The notes under the pieces: model-generated
Told to the model about the DNA's origin: nothing
The model's database searches: none
What the model saw: only the letters and a program-made list of their open reading frames with translations
Made by a program: the position numbers and the translations under genes
In this document: positions 1 through 15,883 of the stretch, piece after piece
Layout of the letters: the number at the start of each line of letters is the position of its first letter
Numbering within the stretch: position 1 is the stretch's first letter
Origin: Grifola frondosa
Taxonomy: Eukaryota; Basidiomycota; Agaricomycetes; Polyporales; Grifolaceae
DNA length: 64,000 nucleotides
Reading direction: 5' to 3'
Assembly: GCA_001683735.1 (NCBI GenBank)
Contig: LUGG01000004.1
Coordinates: 868,001 to 932,000 of the forward strand

Positions 1-1584
1 AGATTGCGTTCATAATGCTGCAATGATGTTTCAGCAGGGAGGTCGAGGTGTGAGGTGTGGAGACTGATATCGCTGTGGTCAGAGCCAAGGACAGTATAAT
101 TCAGCAGTTTGAGGAGCACCGGATAGTAGTGGGTGCCGCCTGGCTTATGACGGCCTTTGAGGCCACAGTACAGTCTACAGCCATTGGCACCATGATGGCC
201 AACTAGACCGCTAAGATATGCCATGCCAGGTCCATTGGCAGTTGCGAGTGTCATGAATGGGTTTGATGTGAAAAGTTGATCCAAAGATGCATCCCAGATG
301 TGTAGTCCTTCTCGTTGCAGCACCGAGACATGGTAAAGGCTAGGGAACAGAAAAGAGTCCACGTTTTTGGGTTTGTTCAGGCCGCCAATGATTCCACCCG
401 GTAAAACATACTTCTTCTTATAGTGCGAACCAGGAGCCAAGTCAAAGAGCACCCAGATAAATATCCAGCAGTCAGATTGTTTTCTGGCATAGAGCTGAGC
501 ACCATCCATTGAGAACATCAAGATCATGTCATCGTCTGAGATTTTGCCCTCCTGAAAGGCATGGATGTAGTCATTGCCGAAGAAGAAGAAGTCGAGAAAG
601 GGTAGCGGTTGATTGGGGTCATTGTAAAGCCACTCTAGAAGTTTGCACGTGACCTGAAGGTGGTACTTCAGTGCAGCTGCACTTTCAGGACATTGCCACA
701 GAGCTTGCAGCTGAAAACCGAGTGGGAAGGACAGAAACGTCCGATGTGGGACTCGCTTGTTGCCCTGGTAGGTATATCACGGCTCTAAACACATCAGGCA
801 TGTATCAAGATCTTGAAGAGGTCTGGTATATGCAAGACAGGTATTGACACACATGTTGCTGACCTCAGGGACAATACCACTAAGTTCAGCGACATGTTGT
901 TGCATCTGCTCATAAGTGGAAATATTGTCATCAGGATGGTGATGCAACAGAGCAGCGTGGACAGTGCTGTAGGTTTCTTGAGATGTGTTGCCAACAGCGA
1001 GGAAGAGCTCGACAGCCAGATGAAGATCCAGGTCTGCATTCAGGTCGAGTGGCATTTGGAGGGGCTTGTGCAACTGCTGGATGTCCTCGGGATCGAGGTT
1101 CTGACCATCAAAAGTGGCTGACTTGAGCACATCGACGAATTGTTGGGTGAGAAGAAGCTCTTCGAGTGGAGGGTCTGTGGGCACACCCAGATCTTCGGGT
1201 AGCTCATCTTCTGAGGATGCAGGAGGTTGGTCTATATATTGATAGTATAGCTAAGTGCAAAGTCTGTGTGTACTAGAAGGTACTAGAGTACTCACCATGA
1301 GGATTATTTGTGTTGTCTGCATCATGCTGAGGACTGTCACTATATTGCTCATTAAGGTCGACCGATATAGGATCAACCGAGCATTAACTCAGGCCAGGCA
1401 CAGAACTGTCTGTTGAGACTGGGTTCTCTGTCGCCTCCGGCTGAATGTCCTGGCCATCGGAGTCATTGTAAGTATCACAAATAATTATAAGCTCGACTGT
1501 ATGCACCTCGATATCAGGTCCATGGCTTTGTTTCTGCTTTTTGCATGCCTGTTGCGAGCTTGCAGGAATAGTTGATGCATGCAT
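1..1584 (-). pseudogene. TNP2/CACTA-type transposase, 5' part, decayed and cut by the window edge
   Basis: The reverse strand encodes the N-terminal half of a basidiomycete TNP2-like (CMC/CACTA) transposase. An acidic linker is followed by a segment with CEP just before a conserved Tyr-x-Tyr-Gln-Gly stretch. Then come family-typical blocks: FLSFPLGFQLQAL, DDDMILMFSMDGAQLYARKQ, SDCWIFIWVLFDLAPGSHYK, GLHIWDASLDQLF, and GPGMAYLSGLVGHHG near the left edge. One intron at about 1216-1296 has clean GTGAGT and AG ends. Two in-frame stops break the frame: TGA at 777-779, where the family has Arg (CGA to TGA), and TAA at 1384-1386, where CAA (Gln) would fit. Both are C-to-T changes on the coding strand. 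The catalytic C-terminal part lies beyond base 1. I see no terminal inverted repeat. The family call is firm; pseudogene status rests on the two stops. Confidence 0.85.
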
Positions 1585-1735
1585 CGGTCCATTCCCATGT
1601 CAGAAACTCAAAGATTCTGCAAGAAAATGTGTGAATTCCGATGAGAAATCCCTGTTGCAGTACTTGGCATGCATCAACAAAAAGTCGCATGCCAGACAAC
1701 TCTGTCGGTCACCTGCAAACGATTGTAAGATGGAG

Positions 1736-1756
1736 GCTTCCCTATATGGGAAGCCA
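1736..1756. repeat. Short perfect hairpin between the two transposase genes
   Basis: Eight-base arms GGCTTCCC and GGGAAGCC flank a five-base loop. It lies upstream of the TNP2 remnant and downstream of the Plavaka gene. It may belong to the 5' region or end of one of these elements; no target duplication was found. Confidence 0.4.
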
Positions 1757-1958
1757 CGAGGCTACCGGACTTCCGGCGCCTATAGATCAGTCCTCGCAGA
1801 CTGTAGCAAGATGCCGCAGCGCTGGAAGAGTCCAGTCAGCGATTGTAGAATACATATAGTATATTTTAATCAATTGAAATCACTTGCAATCCCATTACAT
1901 TTAAATGCTCCGAAGCAAAAGTGCATTCCAGTTATGCTATGTACATAAAATGTCATAC

Positions 1959-4900
1959 CTACAATGCCGCAAAGCCATCCAGCATGCGCTCGTCTTCTTC
2001 CATGCAACCTACCTCTTCTCCATCTTTGGGACCAAGGTCTGGCTGCTCGTCCTCATCCCTGTCCTCATCCCCATCCTCGTCCTCGGTGTCCCCATCCTCA
2101 GCATCCCCATCCCCATCCTCGTTCTTGTCCTCATCCTCAGCATCCCTGTCTTCCATCACGAGCATGTCCTCTTCGGCGTCCTCTTCGGCATCCATGTCTT
2201 GATGTGTTTCAACTGTTCTTCTTGGACTGGCAGCAGTGGAATATACCATTCCAGAGTGATGTCCGATACCTCCTCCGTTGAATCTCATGAACATGTCGCG
2301 ATCCGAGAACCTGGAATGATAGATTGTTAGTCAATTGTAGCGGTCATTTATTCATGCAAACACTTACATTCCGACACATAAATATTTCCAATCATTGTCT
2401 TCTTCATCTTCCTGATGCGTGATAGAGAACCCAGGTAGATATTCGTCCGTGCATCCATGATGAAATGCGAGGATGAGATGCACACCTCAGATGACTTGCT
2501 GAGGGTCAAGGAAGCAGAATCCATCGCGGAATCCACAAAGTTCAAACGATGCAAACGCTTCGTTTCAAATCCTCCGGGCGCCGTAGTATCCAGATCGAAA
2601 GACCGCACCCACAGGACCTCAAAGTGCTCGGGCTCAGCTTGGTCGGGAAGATTGGGGCCGACACGATAGGTGTTGACATGAAATATGCTCAAAACTCGAG
2701 CATAGAGGAATGGGTGAGACTCGTCATCCGACAAGGGGGCAAGAAGCATTACATCGGGATGTGAGGTCGGATTGATTGAGTCCTGTGCGTGTCGCATGTC
2801 GTAGGTGGTGTAATTCACGTGCAAGACCTTATGTATGTAGAGGCACTCTCGGTCAATACATATGCTGTCCCGGTCTTCATCTGAGAAATCCAGAGGGGGG
2901 TCATGGTACAGTGTGCCAGCCATGCATGCGAGGAGGTGCTCCTCAAGCTTGCGCACGAACCCCTAAAACCATGTTAGCTCCTAAGTTCCAGAGAGGGCAA
3001 CCTGTCAACTTTACCTTGCACGCAGGGTCCTGCTTGTTGTCGGATGCGAATTTCGTGAGGTTGATGTGACAACGTTGATCTTCTGCAATATGATGGTGGT
3101 CTTTGGGTGACGTGGGGGGTAAGAGCTCTGAATCCATGAAGTTAAGGTGCACTTGGTGGCGCCTAGCATGCCGCACCACCTTGCGAGCCTCTTTAGTGTG
3201 TGGTCATGGAGCCTTCTGGCGTTTGGGAGTCTTGAGCGTGTTTGAATCCTTGCCTAGAGCTTGCGCTTCACGCTCTCGCAATTTCTCCAGATACGACTGG
3301 CGGTGCTGCTGTCGGGCAATTTGAAATGCAAATCCGACATTCTTGTTGGTGCGCACATAGAATTTCTTGACACGACGATGTTCCAGCTCACCCTGTGAAT
3401 GTAGGTGTAAGACTCGACAAGTAAATGAGAGTCACGTAGACTTACAATTTGGGTGGTGTAGTTATCTGTTGTACCAAACAGGCGGATAGTCTGGACGTAG
3501 TCGCCGAGGCGGTGAAACTTGTACGTGTGGAGGTTAAATACCTTGACCCGCGCTTGAGAGTCTGTCGCCTTGTCCTTGCCCTTGGAGGCCTTTCCTTTTG
3601 CAGTGAGCGCTGCGGTGCGCCGTTGTCGTGCAGCAGTCTCCTTTGGGAGTTCCCGGGTTTGGTAAGCTGCACAGACTACCTTTTGAAAGGTACGAATTGA
3701 AATTCCCATCGCTTTGGTGGCTGTCTCGAATTGTGAGAGAGTGGAATCTGTGTGTAGATAAAGTTTCGCATGCGCTTGCCACACCGCCAAGTCGAAAAAG
3801 GTATTGAGCAGGATATGATCGTACTTGCACTCCAAGAGACCTTCAACAACTGGCATGATACACTAGAATAGATCTCAGCTTTCAACGGACGAGGTAGCAA
3901 AGAAATTACACACCTGTAGTATATCTTCGTAGTCACATGCAGCCATCTTCCTGAAGCCCGAGACATTTCCTCCAAAGCGCCTGATGGTGTCGCGTCCGAA
4001 CATAGGTACTTTACTGAATCTAGCATACAATAATCTGTATGTGAAAGAGTGATAAATAACAACACTGATACTCTTACCTGGTGTCGAATAGCTGGATGCA
4101 GTCGTTACCCGCCGGGCAACGAGATTCGAGCTGTATGGAGAGTTGTGTCCTTTAATGTTCCCAGCTCGAATTCGTGCATCTGATCTGGCACGAATAACCG
4201 ATGGTGGTTTTCTCCATACTCTTGAAATCGAATAGAGAATGCGCTCTGAGAAAACATTGAATGTAAGTTCAGCTGAGCATAAAAAAACAACATACACGGG
4301 TTGTCGTGAGTGACGTCTCATCCAGTTTGCGTCCAATTGCTGCACATTCTGGGGGAAATCCTTTCTCGAAGACCCATGTGCGGGTAATGTTGATGTCCCA
4401 GCGAACGTTGAAAGTGTCTTCACGTACTTTGGCCCTACGCTTGGCATCCAGAGCCGTTCCCATGCCGGGAACGTCAGCCTTTTTGATCAGGCAGTGGGAA
4501 CACGGACATCGCATGAGAAAATGCAAGCACGCAAGTAGCATTCTGCCAATTTAAGATTTATGTGAGTGAGAGCATGTACAGGGATATCAGATATACATAC
4601 TTTTCGGGTAGTCAGCCGCGTAAGTGAAGAACCGTGGGAATAAATGGCGTATAATACCATCTCCGCATTTGAGGAGAATGCCATGGACATACACGTGCAT
4701 AAACTCCGGATCGAGAAGCCTCAGCCAGATCTTGTGTATTAATTCTCGACGAATGAGGTGCAACACCACAGCTGAGGCAGGTGATCCATAAATAGATTGA
4801 TACCATTGCTGAAAGGTGTCAGGCAGCTGTGGAAGAGGGTCAACGAAAGCATATGTGATATTTCATGAAAGCTGGACATACCTTAGGAATATAGGCAAGG

Positions 4901-6334
4901 TGGTGTGCTGCAAACGACCATGGCTTCGCATGGAGGTACTTTGATAAATTCCCGAAGAATGCATAGATCGGCCACAGAGAAGCTGACCCGAAACTTGCGA
5001 GGTGTGTTGAATCTGACCAGACCAGAATTGGGGCGATTGCGTACTCGACTTCAGGTGCATCGTCAGGGTTGCATGGTTGAGAGTGCATCACCTCGTCAGC
5101 CTCCAACATAGCATCCGAGTTGTAGATGTCAGTATAAATGCGCTCGGGGACAGCGCCCGCAGAGTCCGGCTTCCAGAACATCTGGAATGGTATCCAATGG
5201 AAGTTCTTTGCAGTTAGGTCTTGAAATCCAGCTTTGATGACCTCCACCAATGAGCGCATGTAGACTCCATTCACCTCGTACTCGGGTGCCTCGTCCTTGG
5301 GCTTGCAAGTGCCTTCATGTGGGATGCGAATTGTGACAGACTCCTGTCGCCACCCATCTTGTGCAGAAAAAGCTTCGCTGGTGTCTACATATTTGTCGAG
5401 CTGCGTGCACTCTCGAGTAGCGCTGAAGCCTCGGAGATGGTCGACGTCGAAGTCATCTGCAAGTAAAACATCATCGACTAGGTGTTGAAGCTCGCCGAGG
5501 GATTTCGTATTATCGCCAGAGGAGAAGCAATGCATGAGATGGAATATGGTTGCATTAAGGAAGGGGGCAAAAAAACCAGTCTTGTCGTTGTCCACAGCAG
5601 CCATGACAGATGGTCCAAGACCACGCAGAGGATTGGATTCCGTGGGATCACATGGGGCACGCACATGCATTGGTGAGTCCACAAATGAGTCAAGCATGCA
5701 TTCATCTTCAGGATCTGAGCGTGGACGTGTCACGTATCGCCGGAACAGTCCAAATCTATTGAGGGGGTGTCGATAGTCGACATAAGTCAGCGGAGGAGGT
5801 GATGGACTCGGAGGAGGTGATGGAACATGTGGCGGGGGATCTGGTTCAGAAAGCGGCTGTGGTTTTTTGACACGTTTGGGTTTGGGTGGTGGTCGCTCTA
5901 TGTGGGTCGGAAGACCCGGAAGTGACATTGGCAGATAGTCCTTCAATGCAAGTGGTGCATGCCTGACTCATCCGGCATGACTAATGGTCGTGGGATCTGG
6001 GGGTGGGATATCGTCACCCAGATGCATAGCATCGATCTAAGTAAGATAAAACATGAGTGACACGTATGCATACAACGCATTGATGTACTTCTTCAATTTC
6101 TCGTGCCCTGCACTGTCTCTCAGCCTCAGCATCATGATGCTCCTGCTATATCTTTCGAACCTTCACCTGCATCTCCCGGTCCCTCTCTACTTGCATGTCT
6201 CTCTCGGTGTCTTCAATGGCCCTCTTCAAGCCACCCTCCAAGAACGTCTCGACGGCTTGACATGTGAGGCGGTGAGTCTTGAGTCCTTGGCATTTTTCGA
6301 AGGCTCTATGGCATCCATGACAGACAAATACCAT
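1959..6334 (-). CDS. Plavaka-family transposase (CMC superfamily), nearly complete
   Basis: This is a multi-exon gene for a Plavaka DNA transposase, which moves a DNA transposon in the nucleus. The ATG at 6334 starts a C2H2 finger (CHGCHRAF, then GLKTHRLTC). A proline-rich linker follows, then the transposase core at about 5940-4840, including ILVWSDSTHLASFGSASLWP and IYAFFGNLSKYLHAKPWSF. Further exons carry LLKCGDGIIRHLFPRFFTYA, CPCSHCL, FVPDQMHEFELGTLK, a KLYLHTDSTL segment (about 3780), and NYTTYDMRHAQDSINP (about 2800). The C terminus has the family's MFMRFNGGGIGHHS followed by an acidic Asp/Glu tail ending at 1959. Near 4604 the expected ADYPEK reads as if one G were missing, and another jump occurs near 4130. 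Otherwise the frame is open, so it may encode an almost full protein. No terminal repeats were located. Confidence 0.88.
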
Positions 6335-6657
6335 AAGAAAGCAGAACAGTGCATGAAAAATAAAACCAAGGTGAGGACGCGCATGCGAGTGGAAGGAATC
6401 GAAATTGGACTTGGCAAAATTGAACGCGTCAAGTCAAATTCAGACTTAGGCACGCGCTCGAGGGCAAAATTAATTGAGATTGAGTTGAGATCCAGATTGA
6501 AGACCCGAGCGCTGCACTCATTAACTCCGATGACATTCCTCCCCACATATAAATTCTGGTATGTCGTCCTACCCCAATCTTGTCCACCTACTAGACACCA
6601 GTTCACTCTCTAGATATTCTCCATCCTTTTCTGCTTTTATCGCACTCCCTCGCCACC
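6335..6657. promoter_or_regulatory. Divergent upstream region between Plavaka and the DUF6698 gene
   Basis: About 320 bases separate two divergent starts. A TATA-like ACATATAAATT lies near 6545-6555, about 105 bases before the DUF6698 ATG, followed by a pyrimidine-rich stretch. The region probably also holds the right end of the Plavaka element, but no inverted repeat could be matched. Confidence 0.35.
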
Positions 6658-8866
6658 ATGAGCAGCCGAATTTCGACCGCCAAGGCCAAGCCTCGTGCCA
6701 AAACAGGCACTGATCGACACGCTCGGTATGTTCAGCGTCGATCTATCCGAACAGCGACTAACCCATGACCAGGGAAATTCGGACGCCTCAGAAGGCGAAG
6801 CCCAACAAATTGGTGGTGCCGAACACCCTCCTCGCAAACATCACACACCTCAGCAGGCTTCCAAGAATCACACCAAGAAATCTCACAAGACATCCCACAG
6901 TCACCATCTCCCACCCCCCGCTGACTCCGACAAGACCTCAGAAGTTTCTCCACCTCCCGCTCCCAAAAAATTCAAGCGCGCTCGAGAACCCGAGGTCCCA
7001 GTTCCGACTCTGACAACTCTGATGACAATTCTGAAGTACAGTCCCCTCCTCCGAAGAAAGTTCAAGTACGATCAATCTCTGGAGGAGATGCTCCTCAAGA
7101 TAAGGATGCGCGCCGCAACAAATGGAAGATCAAGTAAGTTTGCTGACTATATGCATATATGCAAACTACTTACATGATTTCCAGCGAGAAAGGCAGTGTT
7201 CCGGACCTGCTTGCAAAGGGTGGGAGTTTCCTCCTTCGCAAGCACGGCCCTTCTTCGAGCTTATGATTCCTGGGTTGGCCTTCACATGTGGGGCGAAGAT
7301 AGTGCCGACCCTCCTGCACACTGCGAAGATGCTGGAATCACTCAATGATTAGTGAGTTTATTTTTTATTTCTTGTGCATATATGCACGTCTTATGCTGTG
7401 TCCATAGTTCTCCGGCCTACCTTCAGTCCTGCACAGATGCGTCTCCACGGATTTGGTCACCACTGTCCCCGATTTCAAGATTCTAATTCCGTACCTTCAA
7501 GCCCATGCAAGCAGGACCCTCATTCTCAGCGCATTTGTGAGCGTTTTCACTTTTCTTCAGGTTGTCATGCTATTGATTATTATTTCGTAGCTTGATGCTC
7601 ATGCGTGCGTTCTCGCTCTGATGACATTTCCAGCCTCAAGAAGAATGTACACTACTATATAAACCCAATTCGATTGCCCAGCGGGGATATCGTTCCCACC
7701 TTCATCTCGGATGGCAACGACAAGTCCAACCGCAGCTGGAAGGATGCATCCCTGGCGCGTCTCCTCGTTCCACGCAAGGAGCGCGACAAATTTGATAACA
7801 ATCCCTACCTGTAAGTCCTCGCTCATGTTTTGACCTTGACTAATGTCTTACACTCTAGGTACATGCGACGTGTTCGTGAAGGGATCATCCCTATCATGGG
7901 ATACAACTACCCCAGCTTCATGTACGACGACTCGGTGCCATACAAGAAGTCACAATGGACGTAGGATTGTGCCGTGGCTATTTTGCTGCAGGTATGTCGT
8001 CGATCATTTTACTTTCACTTGCTGACTTTTCACTACCATTTTAAGTGTTTCCGAAATATATTCACTGGGCCACGGACCGCCAACGCAAAGCCCGGTACTG
8101 GAGGAAAGAAGGGAATCGCCAAGAAGAAATCCATGCGATGTGTGACCCCGCAGAACATTGCATACATTGCTGTCATCGTAAGTATTTCACTTACACTTTT
8201 ATCACACTGACATCCAATTTTCAGACGCGTTTTGCGATCAACTCTCAATGCGAATGGGACGAGGACGACGGCTCCTTCAATGCCGTCATCTTCGTTGAGA
8301 GTATCATGAGGCTCTTTCGGGATGAAAAGTGGGCCGCAGAAACACTGAGATGGTGGAATATGTAAGTTTTTATTTGTCCATCTGATTGAAACTAATGTAC
8401 TACGGTATCTACAGGCAGATATTTGGGCACTCGGGCCCCGACGATGACTACAATGCTGAAGAAATGCGAGAAGATGATGAGCTCGCTATCATAGAAGCCC
8501 AACGTGCCTCACGTCATCTGCAGAGGACCGTGTCGGTTTCAAGGACACCTTCTCGGACAATGGCGCTGTGCTTGAGGACAATCCCGATGATCTCAACCTC
8601 CCTCCACTTGTTCCAAGTACACGCCGCTCCTCAGAGGATGACGACGAGCTCGAATACATTGAGACTCACCCAGCGTTCACAACCCTTGATGCAGATCCTC
8701 GTCGTCGCTCTTCCTCGGCGGTCTTGCCTCAGGAAGACCGGAGCGCGCTTCAGATGACAACGCTGAAGAATTCGACCATCCGGTCAAGAAGGAGTATAAG
8801 GGACATGGAATACAGGAGGAAGAGGACTCTTCGGAGCTGTCATCTGCAGACGACGATGTCGAATGA
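6658..8866 (+). CDS. DUF6698-family protein
   Basis: This is a multi-exon gene of an uncharacterised family common in Agaricomycetes. The diagnostic C-terminal part is spread over exons at about 7680-8460: a LARLLVPRKERDKFDNNP block, YNYPSFMYDD, FRNIFTGPRTANAK, VTPQNIAYIAV, then RFAINSQCEWDEDDGSFNAV and ETLRWWNMQIFG. The N-terminal part is low-complexity and charged (SDNSDDNSEVQSPPPKK near 7010-7065). The C terminus is acidic and ends SSADDDVE before TGA at 8864. The frame jumps near 7004, 8529 and 8748; each is repaired by one added base, most simply a C. The exons between 7190 and 7560 are not confidently resolved. Function is unknown. Its place beside a Plavaka element may be chance or may reflect the TE-rich setting in which this family expands. 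Confidence 0.75.
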
Positions 8867-9847
8867 GCATATGTTTTTTTTGCTGCATGTTTTTTTGGCA
8901 TGGTTTGTACTGTTCCGCGCTCGAGCACTGCGTTCTGTCAATTAATTCGAATACTATCATAATTTGACTCTGAAATAAGTTATACTAATGGTACATGAAT
9001 GAATATGAGTGAATACGAGTGTCGATACTACCAATGGTCGGAAGGGCACTATAAGTCCTTACCGAATTTGACCATTTTGAATGTGCTTCTGATCTTCGAC
9101 AACGCTCGTATTATCAATGCGCGCCAAGACCTACCAGGGCCGGTCGGTGGCATGCCTCAGATCTTATCAAGACATGGCCTTCCACCTCGATCATGTTATC
9201 AACGCGCGCCAGGACATGGCTGGGCCTACCGGCTGTACCTTCAATCTTATCACACTAGGCCAAAACTTGTTGGTGCGCACTTCTTATTTTATCGTGTCTG
9301 ATAACACCCTTACCCGTGCTACTGTCCGGATTATACGGTTTCGCACCTCTGGCCCACAGATAAGGTAAGACTATATGTAATGATAGTTTTATGTAATATT
9401 TCAAGGGACTATGTGGAATATAAGTATTTACATGGACTGATCCGATGTTTGCAATTTTGCTGATGTGTTTGCGGTAGGTTGACTCCGAGACCTGCTTTCG
9501 AACCTTGCAGTAGGTGGGACAGTCACAAAAGTATGTATGCGCGTGCGTGGACATCACAGTAGAGTAGAACACGCACGATGGTCCCAGAGGAAAACACAGA
9601 AGTACCACAACGAGCAGCCACACCAGACACGCAAATATCGATTTCAGTCAAAAATGAATTCAATTTTTAAAAATAGCGAGTAGAGTACAAATTTGAGTCG
9701 ACAGAGCAAGAAATAGAATCGAGATCGACAAAACTGACGTCACGAAATCACTTTCGAAAACCGAGTTGAGTGGGGTTTGTTTGTGCTTACTTGGTTTGCT
9801 CACGCTTCGAGACAATTCTCACGGATATTGTCAATTTTGACTGGGAT
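8867..9847. other. Intergenic, no gene recognised
   Basis: There is no convincing coding sequence. The stretch holds a diverged two-copy repeat at about 9112-9265 and an AT-rich segment around 9650-9690. Confidence 0.5.
9112..9265. repeat. Diverged tandem duplication, about 84-base period
   Basis: TTATCAATGCGCGCCAAGAC at 9112 recurs as TTATCAACGCGCGCCAGGAC at about 9196. Both copies continue with a similar GGGCC...CCGGT...CTT-ATC pattern. The copies differ at many positions, so the duplication is not recent. Confidence 0.55.
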
Positions 9848-10716
9848 TCAAATCCAAAGATCAATTCCAGGTCTTAGGACGCCTAGAACAGGTTGCCAAC
9901 TTCCTGGAGAAACTTGCTTGTATTCGACGAGGACAAGGCGTTTGACGTCCAAATTCAAAGGATTATCAGCGCAATGCTGTTTTAGATCAATCAGTTTTAG
10001 TTTCTTGAACTCGGGGTGTTGTCTCACCTTGGCTAAATACTCTTTCACCTCTTGCGCAATCATGAGGGCGAGCTTTTCAACTGTGACGGACTTCACGTCT
10101 TTCGTTGAATCCCGAGTGGTGAGCTGCCTATTATAACGCTTCTGTCCGACCACCTACAAATGCGAACATCAGCAACACCATCGGGATATTTAAATATAGA
10201 TTTAAAGACCTGAAGTCTGAAAGTGTGTTTGTGACTCATGTTTGCCGCATCGTCAAACGCCGCCTCCGAGCGTCTTTCTATGCGCTCAGATCTACGGGAT
10301 GGGCCATCCTCAAGTAGGTCACGCAGTGGGACGAAATCGAGGCCATCAATAATGCGAAACTTGATGGGAGGTTTCGGTCCATGAATGAAACTTTCTTTGA
10401 CTTTGTAGTCGTCCTGCTTAAGATCGTCATAAAGCATGCACTTGTCCCGCCATTCGCTTGGCTGTCATTACCACATTATTAATGGAATTTCCTGGAAGTT
10501 ATCTACCACTCACAATGACAATTTCGCGATCGAAGAAGTAATCCAAGAATATGTCTGATTTCTTTAGAATAGGAGTGCCCAGCTGATCTTCGACGGCGGT
10601 ACTATGATCACGCACGGGAAAATCAATCTAAGTATTTAGAGTAGTATTAGCTGTATACTTCATGTCAGAGTAATGCAAACCTGAGAGTTGTCAAGCATGA
10701 TTGAGCCTGTGCTCAT
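9848..10716 (-). CDS. Uncharacterised protein, four exons
   Basis: Splicing gives a continuous protein of roughly 230 residues. It starts MSTGSIMLDNSQ (10716) and continues IDFPVRDHSTAVEDQLGTP, LDYFFDREIVIPSEWRDKC and a central GPKPPIKFRIIDGLDF segment. The last exon begins VVGQKRYNRQLTTRDSTKDV and ends near IDLWI. Introns at about 10680-10635, 10517-10463 and 10212-10154 have GT-AG ends and keep the frame. I do not recognise a named domain; the C-terminal half is charged and probably helical. A further minus-strand segment at about 10853-11010 (VGLQASLSEIYRQAVDMRHK) could be an upstream exon, but no joining splice is clear. Confidence 0.5.
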
Positions 10717-11245
10717 TCGGATGGGGTGAACTATGAGAGCTTAGCGACACTTCACCGATATTTTATATGCGTTTCAACGACAGCGCTCATACGTCCACAT
10801 TCCGATATCCGCATTGCCGTATACATTGCGGTAGCATAACCGCAGATGCCACCTATGTGATTGAGGAACACTGGATATCACTGCGTAAGCTTCCCGGCGC
10901 TTCATATGCGGCTAGGTACTTGTGCCGCATGTCAACCGCCTGTCTGTATATTTCGGACAACGAAGCTTGAAGGCCCACCTTGCTGGTACCAACACTGGCA
11001 CTGTAACAGAAGATTTTCATGATTAAGATGAATAGCGTGCTCCGGCAAGGTTCAGCGTGCGTGTTCAAAACAATGATTCGTACGGTGATATCTTCCACAC
11101 CGCGAGCGCCAGCGGTCATGCTGCGGCTTGGCAGATGTCAAGGACTTTTCAGCGAACACGGTGCAAGGAACAGCTGAGGACGCAGAACAAAGCAATACCA
11201 TATCTGGAGCCTAGTACACAAGAACACAACGATAGACACAAAAGA
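10717..11245. other. Intergenic or possible extra exon of the neighbouring unknown gene
   Basis: One minus-strand stretch at about 10853-11010 looks protein-like, but neither its start nor its splice to the 10716 start can be fixed. The rest shows nothing recognisable. Confidence 0.3.
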
Positions 11246-15380
<4,135 letters not shown>

Positions 15381-15883
15381 TCCTGATAGATTCCAGAACA
15401 GTTAGAAGGGGAAAGATGAGAGTTGGATGAGAAAAAAAAGGATAGTCCAAAGAGAGCGCGTCCGGAGTGTTGTGGCGCGTCTCTGTAAACACGGTCGCGT
15501 CGGAGCTTGAATATATGTGACAAACAGTCGCGTGACATAAACACGCTACGCCTGGTCACTTCATAACGGATTGTGACATTATCGAGGAGAGCTGGAGTCA
15601 TTCATTCCATTCATCTCTACCGTCCTATAAATGATATTCCATCAGATTGTTTCGCTATGCATATATACGCTCCTGGTGAAATCTTTTTGCTGAGTTAGGC
15701 CACTCCGCAACCGCGGATATATTGCATTCGAAGTCATGCCACGGCGTCAATCACTCGGAACCCAACATACGTAAGTATACCCAATCCACCACCTCGACTT
15801 ACCGGGTGTGTAGCGGTTGGCGCAGGATATCACCGCCAGGCTCAGACTCCAGTTGAACTCCAGTGAACTGGTATCTATTCATC
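15381..15883. promoter_or_regulatory. Divergent promoter, SPT16 / acyl-CoA-synthetase-like gene
   Basis: About 500 bases lie between the two ATGs. The SPT16 side carries CGCG-rich pieces (GGTCGCGTCGG near 15493 and AGTCGCGTGACATAA near 15527) that resemble half sites of the MCB/CRE clusters found elsewhere in the window. No clear TATA box is visible on either side. Confidence 0.35.

Noticed and set aside
9491..9507. GGTTCGAA-like motif suggesting a tRNA T-arm (minus strand)
   Set aside because: The flanking bases do not form a five-pair stem with a seven-base loop, and no acceptor or anticodon stem could be found.
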